DNA of 64,000 nt, from contig NZ_CP044972.1 of assembly GCF_010104355.1 (NCBI RefSeq), positions 930,001 through 994,000 of the forward strand, in the 5' to 3' direction. The translations under genes and the position numbers were made by a program. The notes beneath the pieces were generated by a model, which was given only the letters and a program-made list of their open reading frames with translations, was not told the DNA's origin and did not search any database. This stretch comes from Hydrogenophaga sp. PBL-H3. Lineage in GTDB: Bacteria; Pseudomonadota; Gammaproteobacteria; Burkholderiales; Burkholderiaceae_C. Numbering within the stretch: position 1 is the stretch's first letter; the number at the start of each line of letters is the position of its first letter. Positions 40,311 through 48,511 of the stretch are shown here, one piece after another.

Positions 40311-42095
40311 TCAGAAGTTGAGTTTCAGGATGGTCCTGCGGCCGTCCTGACGCAGCGTGCCCAGGCCCGTGCCCAGCCAGTCCAGGTGGGCTTGTGCGTT
40401 GCTCTCCAGATCGGAGCCGCTGGCTGCGTCGGGCAGCAATGCCAGCACCACCTTGAACTTCAACGTGGCACCCACCGGCAACTGGCTGGACGGGCGCAAG
40501 CCCCCTGCCACGATGCTCGTGGCTGCGGCCACCACCTGGGCTTCACGCACCGGGCCTTCCATCAGCAGGGCCAGTGTGCTGTCGTTGACCCGACCGGCCG
40601 TGTCCACGTCGCGTGCCACCGATCTCAACAACGAACCCGTGAGCACCAGAGCCCGGTCGGCCACCTCACGTCCGTGGGTGTCGGCAAACCAGGCGTGGTT
40701 GTCCAGATCGATCAGCAGCAGCGCGCTGCGGTGCTGGTAGCGCTGGGCACGCACCAGGCTTTCGTGCAGGCGCAGCATGAAGTTGTGGCGGTTGGTCAGT
40801 CCTGTGAGCGGTTCGGTCAGCGCCAGCGCACGGGCGCGCGTTTGCGCCTCGTGTTGCATGGACGACCGTTGCAGCAGGCCGTAGATGAGCAAGGGCGCTT
40901 CGATGGCCGCAGCCATCACCATGCCGTATTGCGACAGGAAGCCCGAGGACACCAGACCGAAGTTGCGCAACACCGGCAACGTGCCGGCGATGAGCACCGG
41001 CAGGATGCCCAGCGCGATCCAGCGCACCCAGCGGTCTCCCGTGCGCCAGGCCGCCCACAGCATCGCGTACACCAGCACCATGGTCAGCGCTCCGGCGGCG
41101 GTCACGGCTTGCAGACTGGAGGCGGTGGGGCGCACCACGTCCCAGGCGGTCAGCACCAGGAACACGCCCGCCAGGCTCAGGGCCAGCCGGTCCAGACCAC
41201 GACCAATGCGCCGTGGCTGCACCACATGTCGCACGAACAGCAGGCCCGAGACGGCCGTGAGCGGCAGCAGCACGAACTCGGCCAGGCCGTTCCAGCGGGG
41301 CCAGGCCGGCCACACGAACTGTCCGCCCACGCCCAGCGACGCGGCCAGCGCCAGGCCCAGCACGGTGACGTACACCGCGTAGGCTGCAAAGCTGGTGTCG
41401 CGGAACACCAGGGCGTTGGCCACGGCGGTGGCGACCAGCAGCGCCGCCATGCCGAAGTACGCACCCAGCAGAAACTGCTGGTGGATGCGCAGTTCGCGCA
41501 GGGTGTTGTGGTTGTGGACCAGCAGTTCACCCGAGAACGGCACGCGGGCGTGTTCGATGCGCACCCAGTAGGTCACGGGCTGGTCGACGCGTGGATCGAG
41601 CGCGAACACCGGGTAGCGGTCGGGGTAGGCCCAGTCGCGCACGGCGAGGCGGTCGCCTGCGTGCTGCGCGTGCCAGCCCCCGTCGGCCCGGCGGTGAAAC
41701 AGGCTCACCCGGTCGGTGCCCGAGTGGGTGAGCTCCAGCTCCCAGTGCGCGCTGTTGTCCTTGACCTCGGCGTCAAAGCGAACCCACAGCACGGCACCTT
41801 GAGTCAGTTGCACGCGGCTGCCTGGCGCCCGCACGCCAAAGGGCAGGTCGTTGTACCGGGCTTCCAGTTGTTGGGGTGTCATCGCGCCACTGGCGTCCAC
41901 CCAGAAGGTGCTGCGCCCGGCCAGAGACAGGGTGTTCTGGCTCCCGTCCAGCATCAGGGGGCGGGGCAGAGGCGCCGGTTGAGCCCAGGCCGAGTTGAGT
42001 GCGTACAACGTCAGGCCGATGAAGGCGCACAGGCGGAGAAATGGAGTCACAAGCGGGTCGATGCGCCAGATGCGCGAAAGCAGGAAGGCGTTCAT
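40311..42095 (-). CDS. 7TMR-DISM receptor with degenerate GGDEF domain
   Basis: A 594-residue membrane signalling protein. A signal/first helix (about 12-36) is followed by an extracytoplasmic 7TMR-DISMED2-type beta domain (about 40-190), seven helices (about 200-410), and a cytoplasmic GGDEF-like domain. The domain entry LTEPLTGLTNRHNF and LLLIDLDNHAWFADTHG are recognisable, but the GGDEF site reads VNDST (503-507), so cyclase activity is unlikely. Such domains often serve as GTP or effector sensors. The start at 42095 is chosen for the N-terminal helix; a longer frame exists. Convergent with lysS. Confidence 0.8.
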   Translation of the reverse strand: MNAFLLSRIWRIDPLVTPFLRLCAFIGLTLYALNSAWAQPAPLPRPLMLDGSQNTLSLAGRSTFWVDASGAMTPQQLEARYNDLPFGVRAPGSRVQLTQGAVLWVRFDAEVKDNSAHWELELTHSGTDRVSLFHRRADGGWHAQHAGDRLAVRDWAYPDRYPVFALDPRVDQPVTYWVRIEHARVPFSGELLVHNHNTLRELRIHQQFLLGAYFGMAALLVATAVANALVFRDTSFAAYAVYVTVLGLALAASLGVGGQFVWPAWPRWNGLAEFVLLPLTAVSGLLFVRHVVQPRRIGRGLDRLALSLAGVFLVLTAWDVVRPTASSLQAVTAAGALTMVLVYAMLWAAWRTGDRWVRWIALGILPVLIAGTLPVLRNFGLVSSGFLSQYGMVMAAAIEAPLLIYGLLQRSSMQHEAQTRARALALTEPLTGLTNRHNFMLRLHESLVRAQRYQHRSALLLIDLDNHAWFADTHGREVADRALVLTGSLLRSVARDVDTAGRVNDSTLALLMEGPVREAQVVAAATSIVAGGLRPSSQLPVGATLKFKVVLALLPDAASGSDLESNAQAHLDWLGTGLGTLRQDGRRTILKLNF

Positions 42096-42156
42096 TGTGT
42101 CTCGTGAGGATGAAGGCCGGCTTCCGCTCATGCCCGACGCCGGTGCGCGACAGGCG

Positions 42157-42188
42157 AAAAAAAACCCCGGACGCCAAGGCAACCGGGG
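42157..42188 (-). terminator. Intrinsic terminator of rpoH
   Basis: On the minus strand a CCCCGG/CCGGGG stem (outer, 42165-42170 and 42183-42188), with an inner GCC/GGC step, is followed by eight T residues (42157-42164). It begins 25 bases after the rpoH stop. Confidence 0.9.
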
Positions 42189-42213
42189 TGGACGCAGACG
42201 GTGGCGTCCGCGC

Positions 42214-43161
42214 TCAAGCGTAGGCGGCCAGCGCCTTGCGCATCTTTTTCATGGCCGCCACTTCAATCTGGCGCACCCGCTCGGCACTCACCCCGTATTC
42301 GGCCGCCAGCTCATGCAGCGTCATGCCGCCAGAGCCGTCGTCGTTCACCTTGAGCCAGCGCTCGCTCACGATGCGACGCGAACGGTCGTCGAGTTCGCTC
42401 ATGGCCAGCGCCACACCCTCGGTGGCCAAGGCATCGCGCTCGGCCGATTCCAGCACGGCGGTGGGCTCGTGGGTGGCGTCCGCCAGATAGGCAATGGGGC
42501 CGAAGGCGTCTTCACCATCGTCGCCCGGCGTCGGGTCCAGCACCACGTCACCACCCGAGAGGCGCGTTTCCATTTCGCGCACTTCTTCCGGCTTCACGTT
42601 GAGCTCTTTGGCCATGATGCCCACCTCAACGTCGCTCAACACCTCGCGGTGGGTGTCGCCGTCCAGCGCGTCGGAGCGAAAGCCCTGCTTGCGCGAGCGC
42701 AGGTTGAAAAACAGCTTGCGCTGCGCCTTGGTCGTGGCCAGCTTGACCATGCGGCAGTTCTTCAAGACGTATTCGTGGATCTCGGCCTTGATCCAGTGCA
42801 TGGCGTAGCTCACCAGGCGCACGCCCTGGTCGGGGTCGAAGCGCTTGACCGCCTTCATCAGGCCGACGTTGCCTTCCTGGATCAGGTCGCCGTGGGGCAA
42901 GCCATAGCCCAGGTACTGGCGCGCGATGGACACCACCAGGCGCAGGTGCGACATCACCAGTTGGCCCGCGGCTTCCAGGTCGTTGTCGTCGCGCAGGCGG
43001 CGCGCGGCCTTCTGCTCTTCGTCCAGCGTGAGCAGCGGCAGGCGGTTGACCGCGGAAATATAGGCATCCAGGTTGCCCAGGGGCGGCACCAGAGCCCAGG
43101 GATTCGCCACGGCGACCTGACCACTGGTGGCGGCGGAAATGGGGGCAAGTGAGTGGGACAT
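42214..43161 (-). CDS. rpoH: RNA polymerase sigma-32 (heat-shock) factor
   Basis: A 315-residue sigma factor directing transcription of heat-shock genes. Region 2 has HLRLVVSIARQYLGYGLPHGD, with GDLIQEGNVGLMKAVKRFDP for core binding and -10 contacts; the RpoH-specific box is QRKLFFNLRS; region 4 ends in LAAEYGVSAERVRQIEVAAM. AGGAGG lies 7 bases before the ATG. Its promoter is covered by a CIRCE operator, implying HrcA repression on top of sigma-70 transcription. A terminator follows. Confidence 0.97.
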   Translation of the reverse strand: MSHSLAPISAATSGQVAVANPWALVPPLGNLDAYISAVNRLPLLTLDEEQKAARRLRDDNDLEAAGQLVMSHLRLVVSIARQYLGYGLPHGDLIQEGNVGLMKAVKRFDPDQGVRLVSYAMHWIKAEIHEYVLKNCRMVKLATTKAQRKLFFNLRSRKQGFRSDALDGDTHREVLSDVEVGIMAKELNVKPEEVREMETRLSGGDVVLDPTPGDDGEDAFGPIAYLADATHEPTAVLESAERDALATEGVALAMSELDDRSRRIVSERWLKVNDDGSGGMTLHELAAEYGVSAERVRQIEVAAMKKMRKALAAYA

Positions 43162-43192
43162 GCAGAACCTCCTCAGGACTGTTGGAAGAATA

Positions 43193-43219
43193 TTAGCACT
43201 CTCTGTGACTGAGTGCTAA
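43193..43219 (-). promoter_or_regulatory. CIRCE operator (HrcA site) over the rpoH promoter
   Basis: A perfect match to the CIRCE consensus: TTAGCACTC, nine bases, GAGTGCTAA. On the minus strand the same bases contain a -35-like TTAGCA and, 18 bases on, a -10 TAATAT (43190-43195). HrcA bound here would block initiation directly. The rpoH start lies about 30 bases downstream of the element. Confidence 0.9.
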
Positions 43220-43301
43220 GGACGAAGTTCCACAAACCCGGGCCCACAAGGCCTTCCCGATGCCACTACAGTTCGGGGCGCCAACCCACCAGGACAAAAC
43301 C

Positions 43302-43670
43302 ATGCCACGCCCCGTTCTCGACGAAGCCGCCATCCACCCCGCCATTCAGCAAAAAGTGGCCAACCTCAACAACGAGTTGCTGCGCCAGGTCCAGGCCGAG
43401 GTGGCCTCCAACGCTGTGATGGTGTTCGGCATGGCGGGCAACCCCTGGGTGGGCAAGGCCCGCAAGACGCTGGATGCCGCCGGTGTGGCGCATGGTTACC
43501 TGGAGATCGGCAGCTACTTTTCGCAGTGGCGCCGGCGCAATGCCCTCAAGATGTGGACTGGCTGGCCAACATTCCCCATGGTGTTCGTGCGTGGTGTGCT
43601 GGTGGGTGGTGCACAAGACGTGCAACGGCTCGCCGAGACGGGTGAACTGAAGCAGCTTCTGGCCGCATGA
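43302..43670 (+). CDS. Cysteine-free glutaredoxin-like protein
   Basis: A 122-residue protein with the thioredoxin/glutaredoxin pattern of monothiol Grx4-type proteins: an N-terminal helical lead, a beta strand VMVFGMAGNPW, a cis-proline segment GWPTFPMVFV and a GG-D motif VGGAQDV. Where the active-site CGFS/CxxC should be, it reads NPWVGKARKTL, and there is no cysteine anywhere in the protein. It cannot do thiol-disulfide chemistry or bind a cluster by that cysteine; a structural or glutathione-binding role is possible. Its stop overlaps the next start (ATGA). Confidence 0.8.
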   Translation: MPRPVLDEAAIHPAIQQKVANLNNELLRQVQAEVASNAVMVFGMAGNPWVGKARKTLDAAGVAHGYLEIGSYFSQWRRRNALKMWTGWPTFPMVFVRGVLVGGAQDVQRLAETGELKQLLAA

Positions 43671-44041
43671 TTCCGGCATCCCGACCCCCCAAGCCCGAGG
43701 TGTGGCGCTGCGATGTGGGCGGAGCGTCGGTGGCGGTGCTCGACATTCCGGGCTCGCTGGAGCGGCACCGCACGTTCGACGTGGATATTGCCCTCCTTGT
43801 GCGGGTGCCCCAGCCGCTGGCGGGTGCCTGGCATGCCCTGACGGTCGAGCTGGACGGCAAACAGAAGTGGTCGCGCCGCATTGCCAGCAGCAGCCCCGGC
43901 CAGACCGACGGGCTGGACTACCACTGCCGCATCGAACTGCCCACCGGTCGGGCGCTGCGCGTGCGCGCGGTGGCCGCAGCCTCCGGCTCGGTCGTGCGCC
44001 AGCTGGCGGTGGAAGCACGGGAAGAACTCCCGGCTCGTTGA
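43667..44041 (+). CDS. Hypothetical protein coupled to the glutaredoxin-like gene
   Basis: A 124-residue soluble protein, MIPASRPPKPEVWRCDVGGA and so on, predicted mainly beta strand (VAVLDIPGSLERHRTFDVDIALLV, ALTVELDGKQKW) with no signal peptide or membrane helix. I do not recognise the family. The start overlaps the stop of the glutaredoxin-like gene by 4 bases, so the two are translated together and may act together. Confidence 0.7.
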   Translation: MIPASRPPKPEVWRCDVGGASVAVLDIPGSLERHRTFDVDIALLVRVPQPLAGAWHALTVELDGKQKWSRRIASSSPGQTDGLDYHCRIELPTGRALRVRAVAAASGSVVRQLAVEAREELPAR

Positions 44042-44097
44042 TGGTGCGTTGTGGGGAGTAACCTGTAGGCCACTCATTTGTCCACAAGGTAACCGCC

Positions 44098-44340
44098 ATG
44101 GAAACGTCGTTCCACCGCTTCTCTGACCTGTTCGCCCAGCTCGGCCTGTCGTCCGACCCCGCCTCCATCGCTGCGTTCCTGCGCACCCACTCACCGTTGG
44201 CAGACGATGTGCGCCTGGCCGATGCGCCGTTCTGGACGGATGCTCAAAGCGCCTTGTTGCGCGAGGAGCTCCTGGAGGACGCCGACTGGGCGGAGGTGGT
44301 GGATCAACTGAACGGGGCGCTGCGGGGGCCGGCGGCATGA
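44098..44340 (+). CDS. DUF2789 family protein
   Basis: An 80-residue acidic helical protein. METSFHRFSDLFAQLGL at the N-terminus, then SIAAFLRTHSPL and FWTDAQSALLREEL, match the DUF2789 pattern. Function unknown in the family as far as I know. AAGGTAA lies about 8 bases before the ATG. 56 bases after the preceding gene, same strand. Confidence 0.8.
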   Translation: METSFHRFSDLFAQLGLSSDPASIAAFLRTHSPLADDVRLADAPFWTDAQSALLREELLEDADWAEVVDQLNGALRGPAA

Positions 44341-44477
44341 GCTGACGGTCTTTGACGCAAAGGGACATCGCTGGGGCCTGCAGATCTTCGCAAGGTGGGC
44401 GCAGTGCCATCCACGGGGACGCCGATGCACGCTTGCCGAGGTGATCGTGGACACTTCGATTTTTGAGGAGACCCGAA

Positions 44478-44969
44478 ATGGCCAGCAAGAACACGATCTG
44501 CCTCTGGTACGACGGCACCGCCCTTGATGCCGCCAGGTTCTATGCCGAGACCTTCCCCGACAGCGCGGTGGGTGCCATCTACCGGGCGCCGGGCGACTAT
44601 CCCGACGGCAAACAGGGCGATGTCCTCACGGTCGAGTTCACCGTCGCCGGCATCCCGTGCGTCGGGCTCAACGGCGGACCGCATTTCAGGCACAACGAAG
44701 CTTTCTCGTTTCAGATCGCCACCGACGACCAGGACGAGACCGACCGCTTGTGGAACGCAGTCGTCGGCAATGGGGGGCAGGAAAGCGAGTGCGGCTGGTG
44801 CAAGGACCGCTGGGGGGTGTCATGGCAGATCACCCCGCGCGCCCTCATGGCGGCGATCGCCGACCCCGACCCCGCGGCGGCCCAGCGCGCCTTCAACGCC
44901 ATGATGACGATGAGAAAGATCGACATCGCCGCGATCGAAGCGGCGCGGCGCGCACAAGCCCCTGGTTGA
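44478..44969 (+). CDS. VOC-superfamily protein (PhnB-like)
   Basis: A 163-residue two-repeat VOC-fold protein of the PhnB/3-demethylubiquinone methyltransferase-like group: ICLWYDGTALDAARFYAETFPDS at the N-terminus (quoted part ICLWYDGTALDAARFYAE), GIPCVGLNGGPHF and the C-terminal WGVSWQITPRALMAAI. Members include resistance proteins and unknowns; no clear metal-ligand set can be assigned, so enzyme activity is uncertain. GAGGAG lies about 8 bases before the ATG at 44478. Confidence 0.8.
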   Translation: MASKNTICLWYDGTALDAARFYAETFPDSAVGAIYRAPGDYPDGKQGDVLTVEFTVAGIPCVGLNGGPHFRHNEAFSFQIATDDQDETDRLWNAVVGNGGQESECGWCKDRWGVSWQITPRALMAAIADPDPAAAQRAFNAMMTMRKIDIAAIEAARRAQAPG

Positions 44970-45124
44970 GCCGCTAGGCTTGCGTCCGGTGGACGCGGCA
45001 AGAAGCCGGATCGAGCCACACCGAGCCTGCCACACAACGGTGGCAGAATCCGCGCTCCCCATGAGCCGGCGCTTGCGTTCGTGCCTCGGGGGCCTCTTCT
45101 ATACCGCTCCCCACCTGCTCCCCC

Positions 45125-46381
45125 ATGACTCCTCCGCTCCACGGCACGCTCGGCATTGATTTCGGCACATCCAATTCGGCCATGGCCTGGGCCGATGTGC
45201 GGGGCACGGCGCGGCTGATTCCGCTGGAGGGCGCGGCGGTCTCCATGCCCACGGCGGTGTTCTACAACTCGGAAGACAGCAGCACACATTTCGGCCGCGA
45301 CGCGGTGGCGCAGTACCTGGCCGGCACCGAGGGCCGGCTGATGCGCTCGCTCAAGAGCCTGCTGGGCAGTCCGCTGTTGCTGGAGACCACGGTGGTCAAC
45401 CACCAGCAGATCAGTTTCCAGGAGATCGTGGCCACCTTCCTGGCCGCGCTGCGCGAGCGCGCCGCGCAGTCGCTGGGCGTGGCACCCACCAAGGTGGTCA
45501 TGGGCCGACCAGTGCATTTTGTCGACGACGATCTGGAGCGCGACGCGCTGGCGCAAGACTCCCTGTTGCAGGCCGCGCAGGCGGTGGGTTTTCGGCAGGT
45601 GTCGTTCCAGCTGGAGCCGATTGCGGCTGCGCTGGACTACGAGCGGCGGCTGGAGCGCGAGAGCGTGGTGCTGGTGGTGGACCTGGGCGGTGGCACCTCC
45701 GATTTCACCGTCGTGCGGCTGGGTCCGCAGCGCATGAAGCTGACCGAGCGCGCGGACGACGTGCTGGCCACCACCGGCGTGCACATCGGTGGCACCGACT
45801 TCGACCACAAGCTCAGCCTGGAACAGGTCATGCCCCTGCTGGGCTACAAGCACCTGGGGCCGCAGCAGCGCGAGGTGCCCAGCCGCGTGTTCTTCGATCT
45901 CTCCACCTGGCACCTGATCCAGTGGCTGTACCAGCCGCGCGCCCTCAGCCAGGCGCAGCAGCTGCGCGTGAACTACACCAACGTCGCGCTGCACGAGCGT
46001 TTGATGAAGGTGCTCAAGCACCGCGACGGCCACCGCATTGCCCACGAGGTGGAGCAGGCCAAGATCCGCTGCTCGGAGCAGGACGGCGCCACCCAGGTGG
46101 ACCTGTCGGACGTGGAGCGTGGGCTGGGCGCGGCCATGGACGCCGATGCCATGCGCGACCACCTGGGCAGCTTGCTCGCCCGCACCGTGGCTTGCGCACG
46201 CGAATGCGTGCTGCGCGCCGGCCTGACGGATGGCACGCTGGACGCCATTTACCTCACTGGTGGTTCATCGGCGCTGCGGCCGTTTCAGCGCGCGCTGCAG
46301 GCCGAGTTTCCCGGTGTGGCCATGGTCGAGGGGGATCTGTTCGGCGGCGTGGCCTCGGGGCTGGCGTACAGCCGATCGTGA
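45125..46381 (+). CDS. Hsp70-family ATPase lacking a substrate-binding domain (YegD-like)
   Basis: A 418-residue actin-fold ATPase. Phosphate 1 motif LGIDFGTSNSAMAW, phosphate 2 VVDLGGGTSDFTVV and adenosine motif LTGGSSALRPFQ are clear. The protein ends right after the ATPase domain, so it has no peptide-binding domain or lid; E. coli YegD is similar. A chaperone role by itself is doubtful; it may be a regulator. About 1.9 kb from the CIRCE-controlled rpoH, but I see no CIRCE of its own. Confidence 0.88.
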   Translation: MTPPLHGTLGIDFGTSNSAMAWADVRGTARLIPLEGAAVSMPTAVFYNSEDSSTHFGRDAVAQYLAGTEGRLMRSLKSLLGSPLLLETTVVNHQQISFQEIVATFLAALRERAAQSLGVAPTKVVMGRPVHFVDDDLERDALAQDSLLQAAQAVGFRQVSFQLEPIAAALDYERRLERESVVLVVDLGGGTSDFTVVRLGPQRMKLTERADDVLATTGVHIGGTDFDHKLSLEQVMPLLGYKHLGPQQREVPSRVFFDLSTWHLIQWLYQPRALSQAQQLRVNYTNVALHERLMKVLKHRDGHRIAHEVEQAKIRCSEQDGATQVDLSDVERGLGAAMDADAMRDHLGSLLARTVACARECVLRAGLTDGTLDAIYLTGGSSALRPFQRALQAEFPGVAMVEGDLFGGVASGLAYSRS

Positions 46382-46495
46382 ACGCTGGAGCTGGGTCGTC
46401 CGGGTGAGGTGAAAGGGCAGGCACGTTCCAGCGGCGTTGTCCGGGCCTACCGCTGCATGAACCCGTTTTGTCGGTGCGCGCAGGCGCGGCTGGGT

Positions 46496-47557
46496 TCAGT
46501 TCACACCAAAGCGGTAAACCGTGGTGGCCCGGTAGGGCTGCCCGGGCGTCACCACGTTCTGTGGCAGCGCGGGGCAGTTGGGCGCGTTGGGAAACCACTG
46601 CGGCTCCAGGCAGACGGCCGAACGCGGGCGGTGCCGCACTCCCCGTTTGCCCACATCGGGCTGCTCGGCGGTGCCCAGCTGGCCGGCGGTGTACACCTGC
46701 AGCAAGGGCTCCGTGGTCCACACATCGAGCGTGCGGCCGCTGGTTTCGCTGCGCAGGTGCGCGCACAGGCGTGCGGCGCCTGTGGCCTTGTGCTCCAGCG
46801 GGTAGCTCAGGTCGATGTCGGGCAGGTCGCCCAGACGCCTGGCTGAACGCAGGTCGTGCACATGGCCTTCCAGCGACACCAGGCCGCCGGTGGCGATGCC
46901 GTCGGCCCCGGTGGCCAGCACCGTGTGCGCCTGCGGCACCTGAAGCACATGGCCGTCGATGCGCTGGGCTTCACTGTTCACACCATCGAGATTGAAGTAG
47001 ATGTGGCTGGTGAAACTCGCCGGGCCAGGGTCGTCCAGCGCGGTGGCCAGGTGTTCGATCACCAGTGCGTTGTCGTCGGACAGTCGGTAGGTGAGCCGCA
47101 GGTCCAGCGTGCCGGGGAAGTCGTCCTCGGCGGTGAGGAAGCGGTGGTGCAGTTCCAGCGTCTGCGCGTCGATCTGCCGGGCTTCAAACGCGCGGTGCCG
47201 CGCGCCGCGCGGCCCGCCGTGGATGCAGTGCGCACCCGCATTGGGCGTGAGACGGTGCTCGGTGCCGCCCTGCGTGAACCGCGCGCCGCCGATGCGCCCG
47301 GCGTAGCGGCCCACGAACGCACCCATGGACGGCGAACCGGCGAGCACGTCATCCAGGCATCCGTATCCCAGCGCCACGTCGTCCAGCACCCCATGACGGT
47401 CCGGCACCACGATCTGCAGCACCTTGGCACCCAGGTTGGTGATGGCCACCACCGCGCCACGCGCATTGCGCAGCAGGAACAGGGCGGTGGGCCGGCCGTC
47501 CACTGCGCCTTCGAAGCGCGCCGGATCGAGCAGATGGGGAAAGGCAGAAGGGCTCAT
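46496..47557 (-). CDS. Aldose 1-epimerase (galactose mutarotase family)
   Basis: A 353-residue beta-sandwich mutarotase. The catalytic histidines are in GAHCIHGG and the HxYFN block SHIYFNLDG; the catalytic Glu is in VCLEPQWFPNAPN. It interconverts the anomers of sugars or uronates. It is the last gene of the uronate operon, 5 bases after kdgD, and would supply the anomer needed by uronate dehydrogenase. Cytoplasmic; no signal peptide. Confidence 0.88.
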   Translation of the reverse strand: MSPSAFPHLLDPARFEGAVDGRPTALFLLRNARGAVVAITNLGAKVLQIVVPDRHGVLDDVALGYGCLDDVLAGSPSMGAFVGRYAGRIGGARFTQGGTEHRLTPNAGAHCIHGGPRGARHRAFEARQIDAQTLELHHRFLTAEDDFPGTLDLRLTYRLSDDNALVIEHLATALDDPGPASFTSHIYFNLDGVNSEAQRIDGHVLQVPQAHTVLATGADGIATGGLVSLEGHVHDLRSARRLGDLPDIDLSYPLEHKATGAARLCAHLRSETSGRTLDVWTTEPLLQVYTAGQLGTAEQPDVGKRGVRHRPRSAVCLEPQWFPNAPNCPALPQNVVTPGQPYRATTVYRFGVN

Positions 47558-47562
47558 CGCCC

Positions 47563-48474
47563 TTATTGTGGGCCGAGCGCGCTGATGAGCCGGTCGAGCT
47601 GTTCCATCTCCGCAAGCTTCAGGTCGGTGAGTGGCGCGCGCACCGGACCTGCGCCGTGGCCGACCAGGTGGGCACCCGCTTTCACGATGCTCACCGCATA
47701 GCCCTGGCCCCTGTTGCGGATGTCGAGGTAGGGCATGAAGAAGTCCTTGAGCAAGCGGTGCTGCGTGGCGTGGTCGTCGGTGCGCACGGCTTCATAGAAC
47801 TGCATCGCGGTCTTCGGGATGAAGTTGAACACCGCCGACGAATACACCGGCGTGCCCAGCGCCTTGTAGGCCGCGGCGTACACCTCGGCCGTGGGCAGGC
47901 CGCCCAGGTAGGAGAAGCGCTCGCCCATCTTGAGGTAGATCGACATCATCATCTCGATGTCGCCCACGCCGTCCTTGAAGCCGATCAGGTTGGGGCAGCG
48001 ATCGGCCAGGATCGCGAGCGACTCGGGTGTGAGCTTGCAGACGTTGCGGTTGTAGACGATCACACCGAACTTCACGCTCTTGCAGACCTGCTCCACGTGC
48101 GCGATCAGGCCTTCCTGGCCGGCTTCGGTGAGGTAGTGCGGCAGCAGCAGCACGCCGTGCGCGCCCAGGCGCTCGGCTTCCTGTGCATGGGCGATGGCGG
48201 TGCGGGTGGGTCCACCGGCGCCGGCAATGATGGGCACCTTGCCGCGGCAGGTGTCCACCGCGGTCTTGATCACCTGGCCGTATTCGGCGCCCGAGAGCGA
48301 GAAGTACTCGCCGGTGCCACCGGCGGCGAACAGGGCGCTGGCACCGTAGGGCGCCAGCCACTCCAGCCGCGCGGCGTAGCCCTTGGCGTTGAACTCGCCC
48401 TGGGCGTCGAAGTCGGTCACAGGAAACGACAGCAGTCCGCTGCTGACAATGGATTTGAGATCCTGGGGATTCAC
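47563..48474 (-). CDS. kdgD: 5-dehydro-4-deoxyglucarate dehydratase
   Basis: A 303-residue class I aldolase-fold (DapA-like) enzyme. It converts 5-keto-4-deoxyglucarate to 2-oxoglutarate semialdehyde with loss of water and CO2. The Schiff-base Lys is in [11 protein letters not shown], the catalytic Tyr in VIVYNRN, and the substrate [10 protein letters not shown] loop is present. The start [13 protein letters not shown] at 48474 is typical. Seventh gene of the uronate operon; product handed to the semialdehyde dehydrogenase encoded at 55036. Confidence 0.93.
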   Translation of the reverse strand: MNPQDLKSIVSSGLLSFPVTDFDAQGEFNAKGYAARLEWLAPYGASALFAAGGTGEYFSLSGAEYGQVIKTAVDTCRGKVPIIAGAGGPTRTAIAHAQEAERLGAHGVLLLPHYLTEAGQEGLIAHVEQVCKSVKFGVIVYNRNVCKLTPESLAILADRCPNLIGFKDGVGDIEMMMSIYLKMGERFSYLGGLPTAEVYAAAYKALGTPVYSSAVFNFIPKTAMQFYEAVRTDDHATQHRLLKDFFMPYLDIRNRGQGYAVSIVKAGAHLVGHGAGPVRAPLTDLKLAEMEQLDRLISALGPQ

Positions 48475-48511
48475 GGAGGGGTCCTCTGGTTGAAAAATCG
48501 GCTGAAGAAAA

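Noticed and set aside
42157..42188. CCCCGG/CCGGGG palindrome considered as an operator of the GGDEF gene
   Set aside because: The eight T residues after the stem on the minus strand and its place after rpoH make it an intrinsic terminator.
43162..43301. Second CIRCE copy or sigma-32 promoter in the rpoH upstream gap
   Set aside because: Only one perfect CIRCE is present, and no CTTGAA-type sigma-32 element with a suitable -10 was found.
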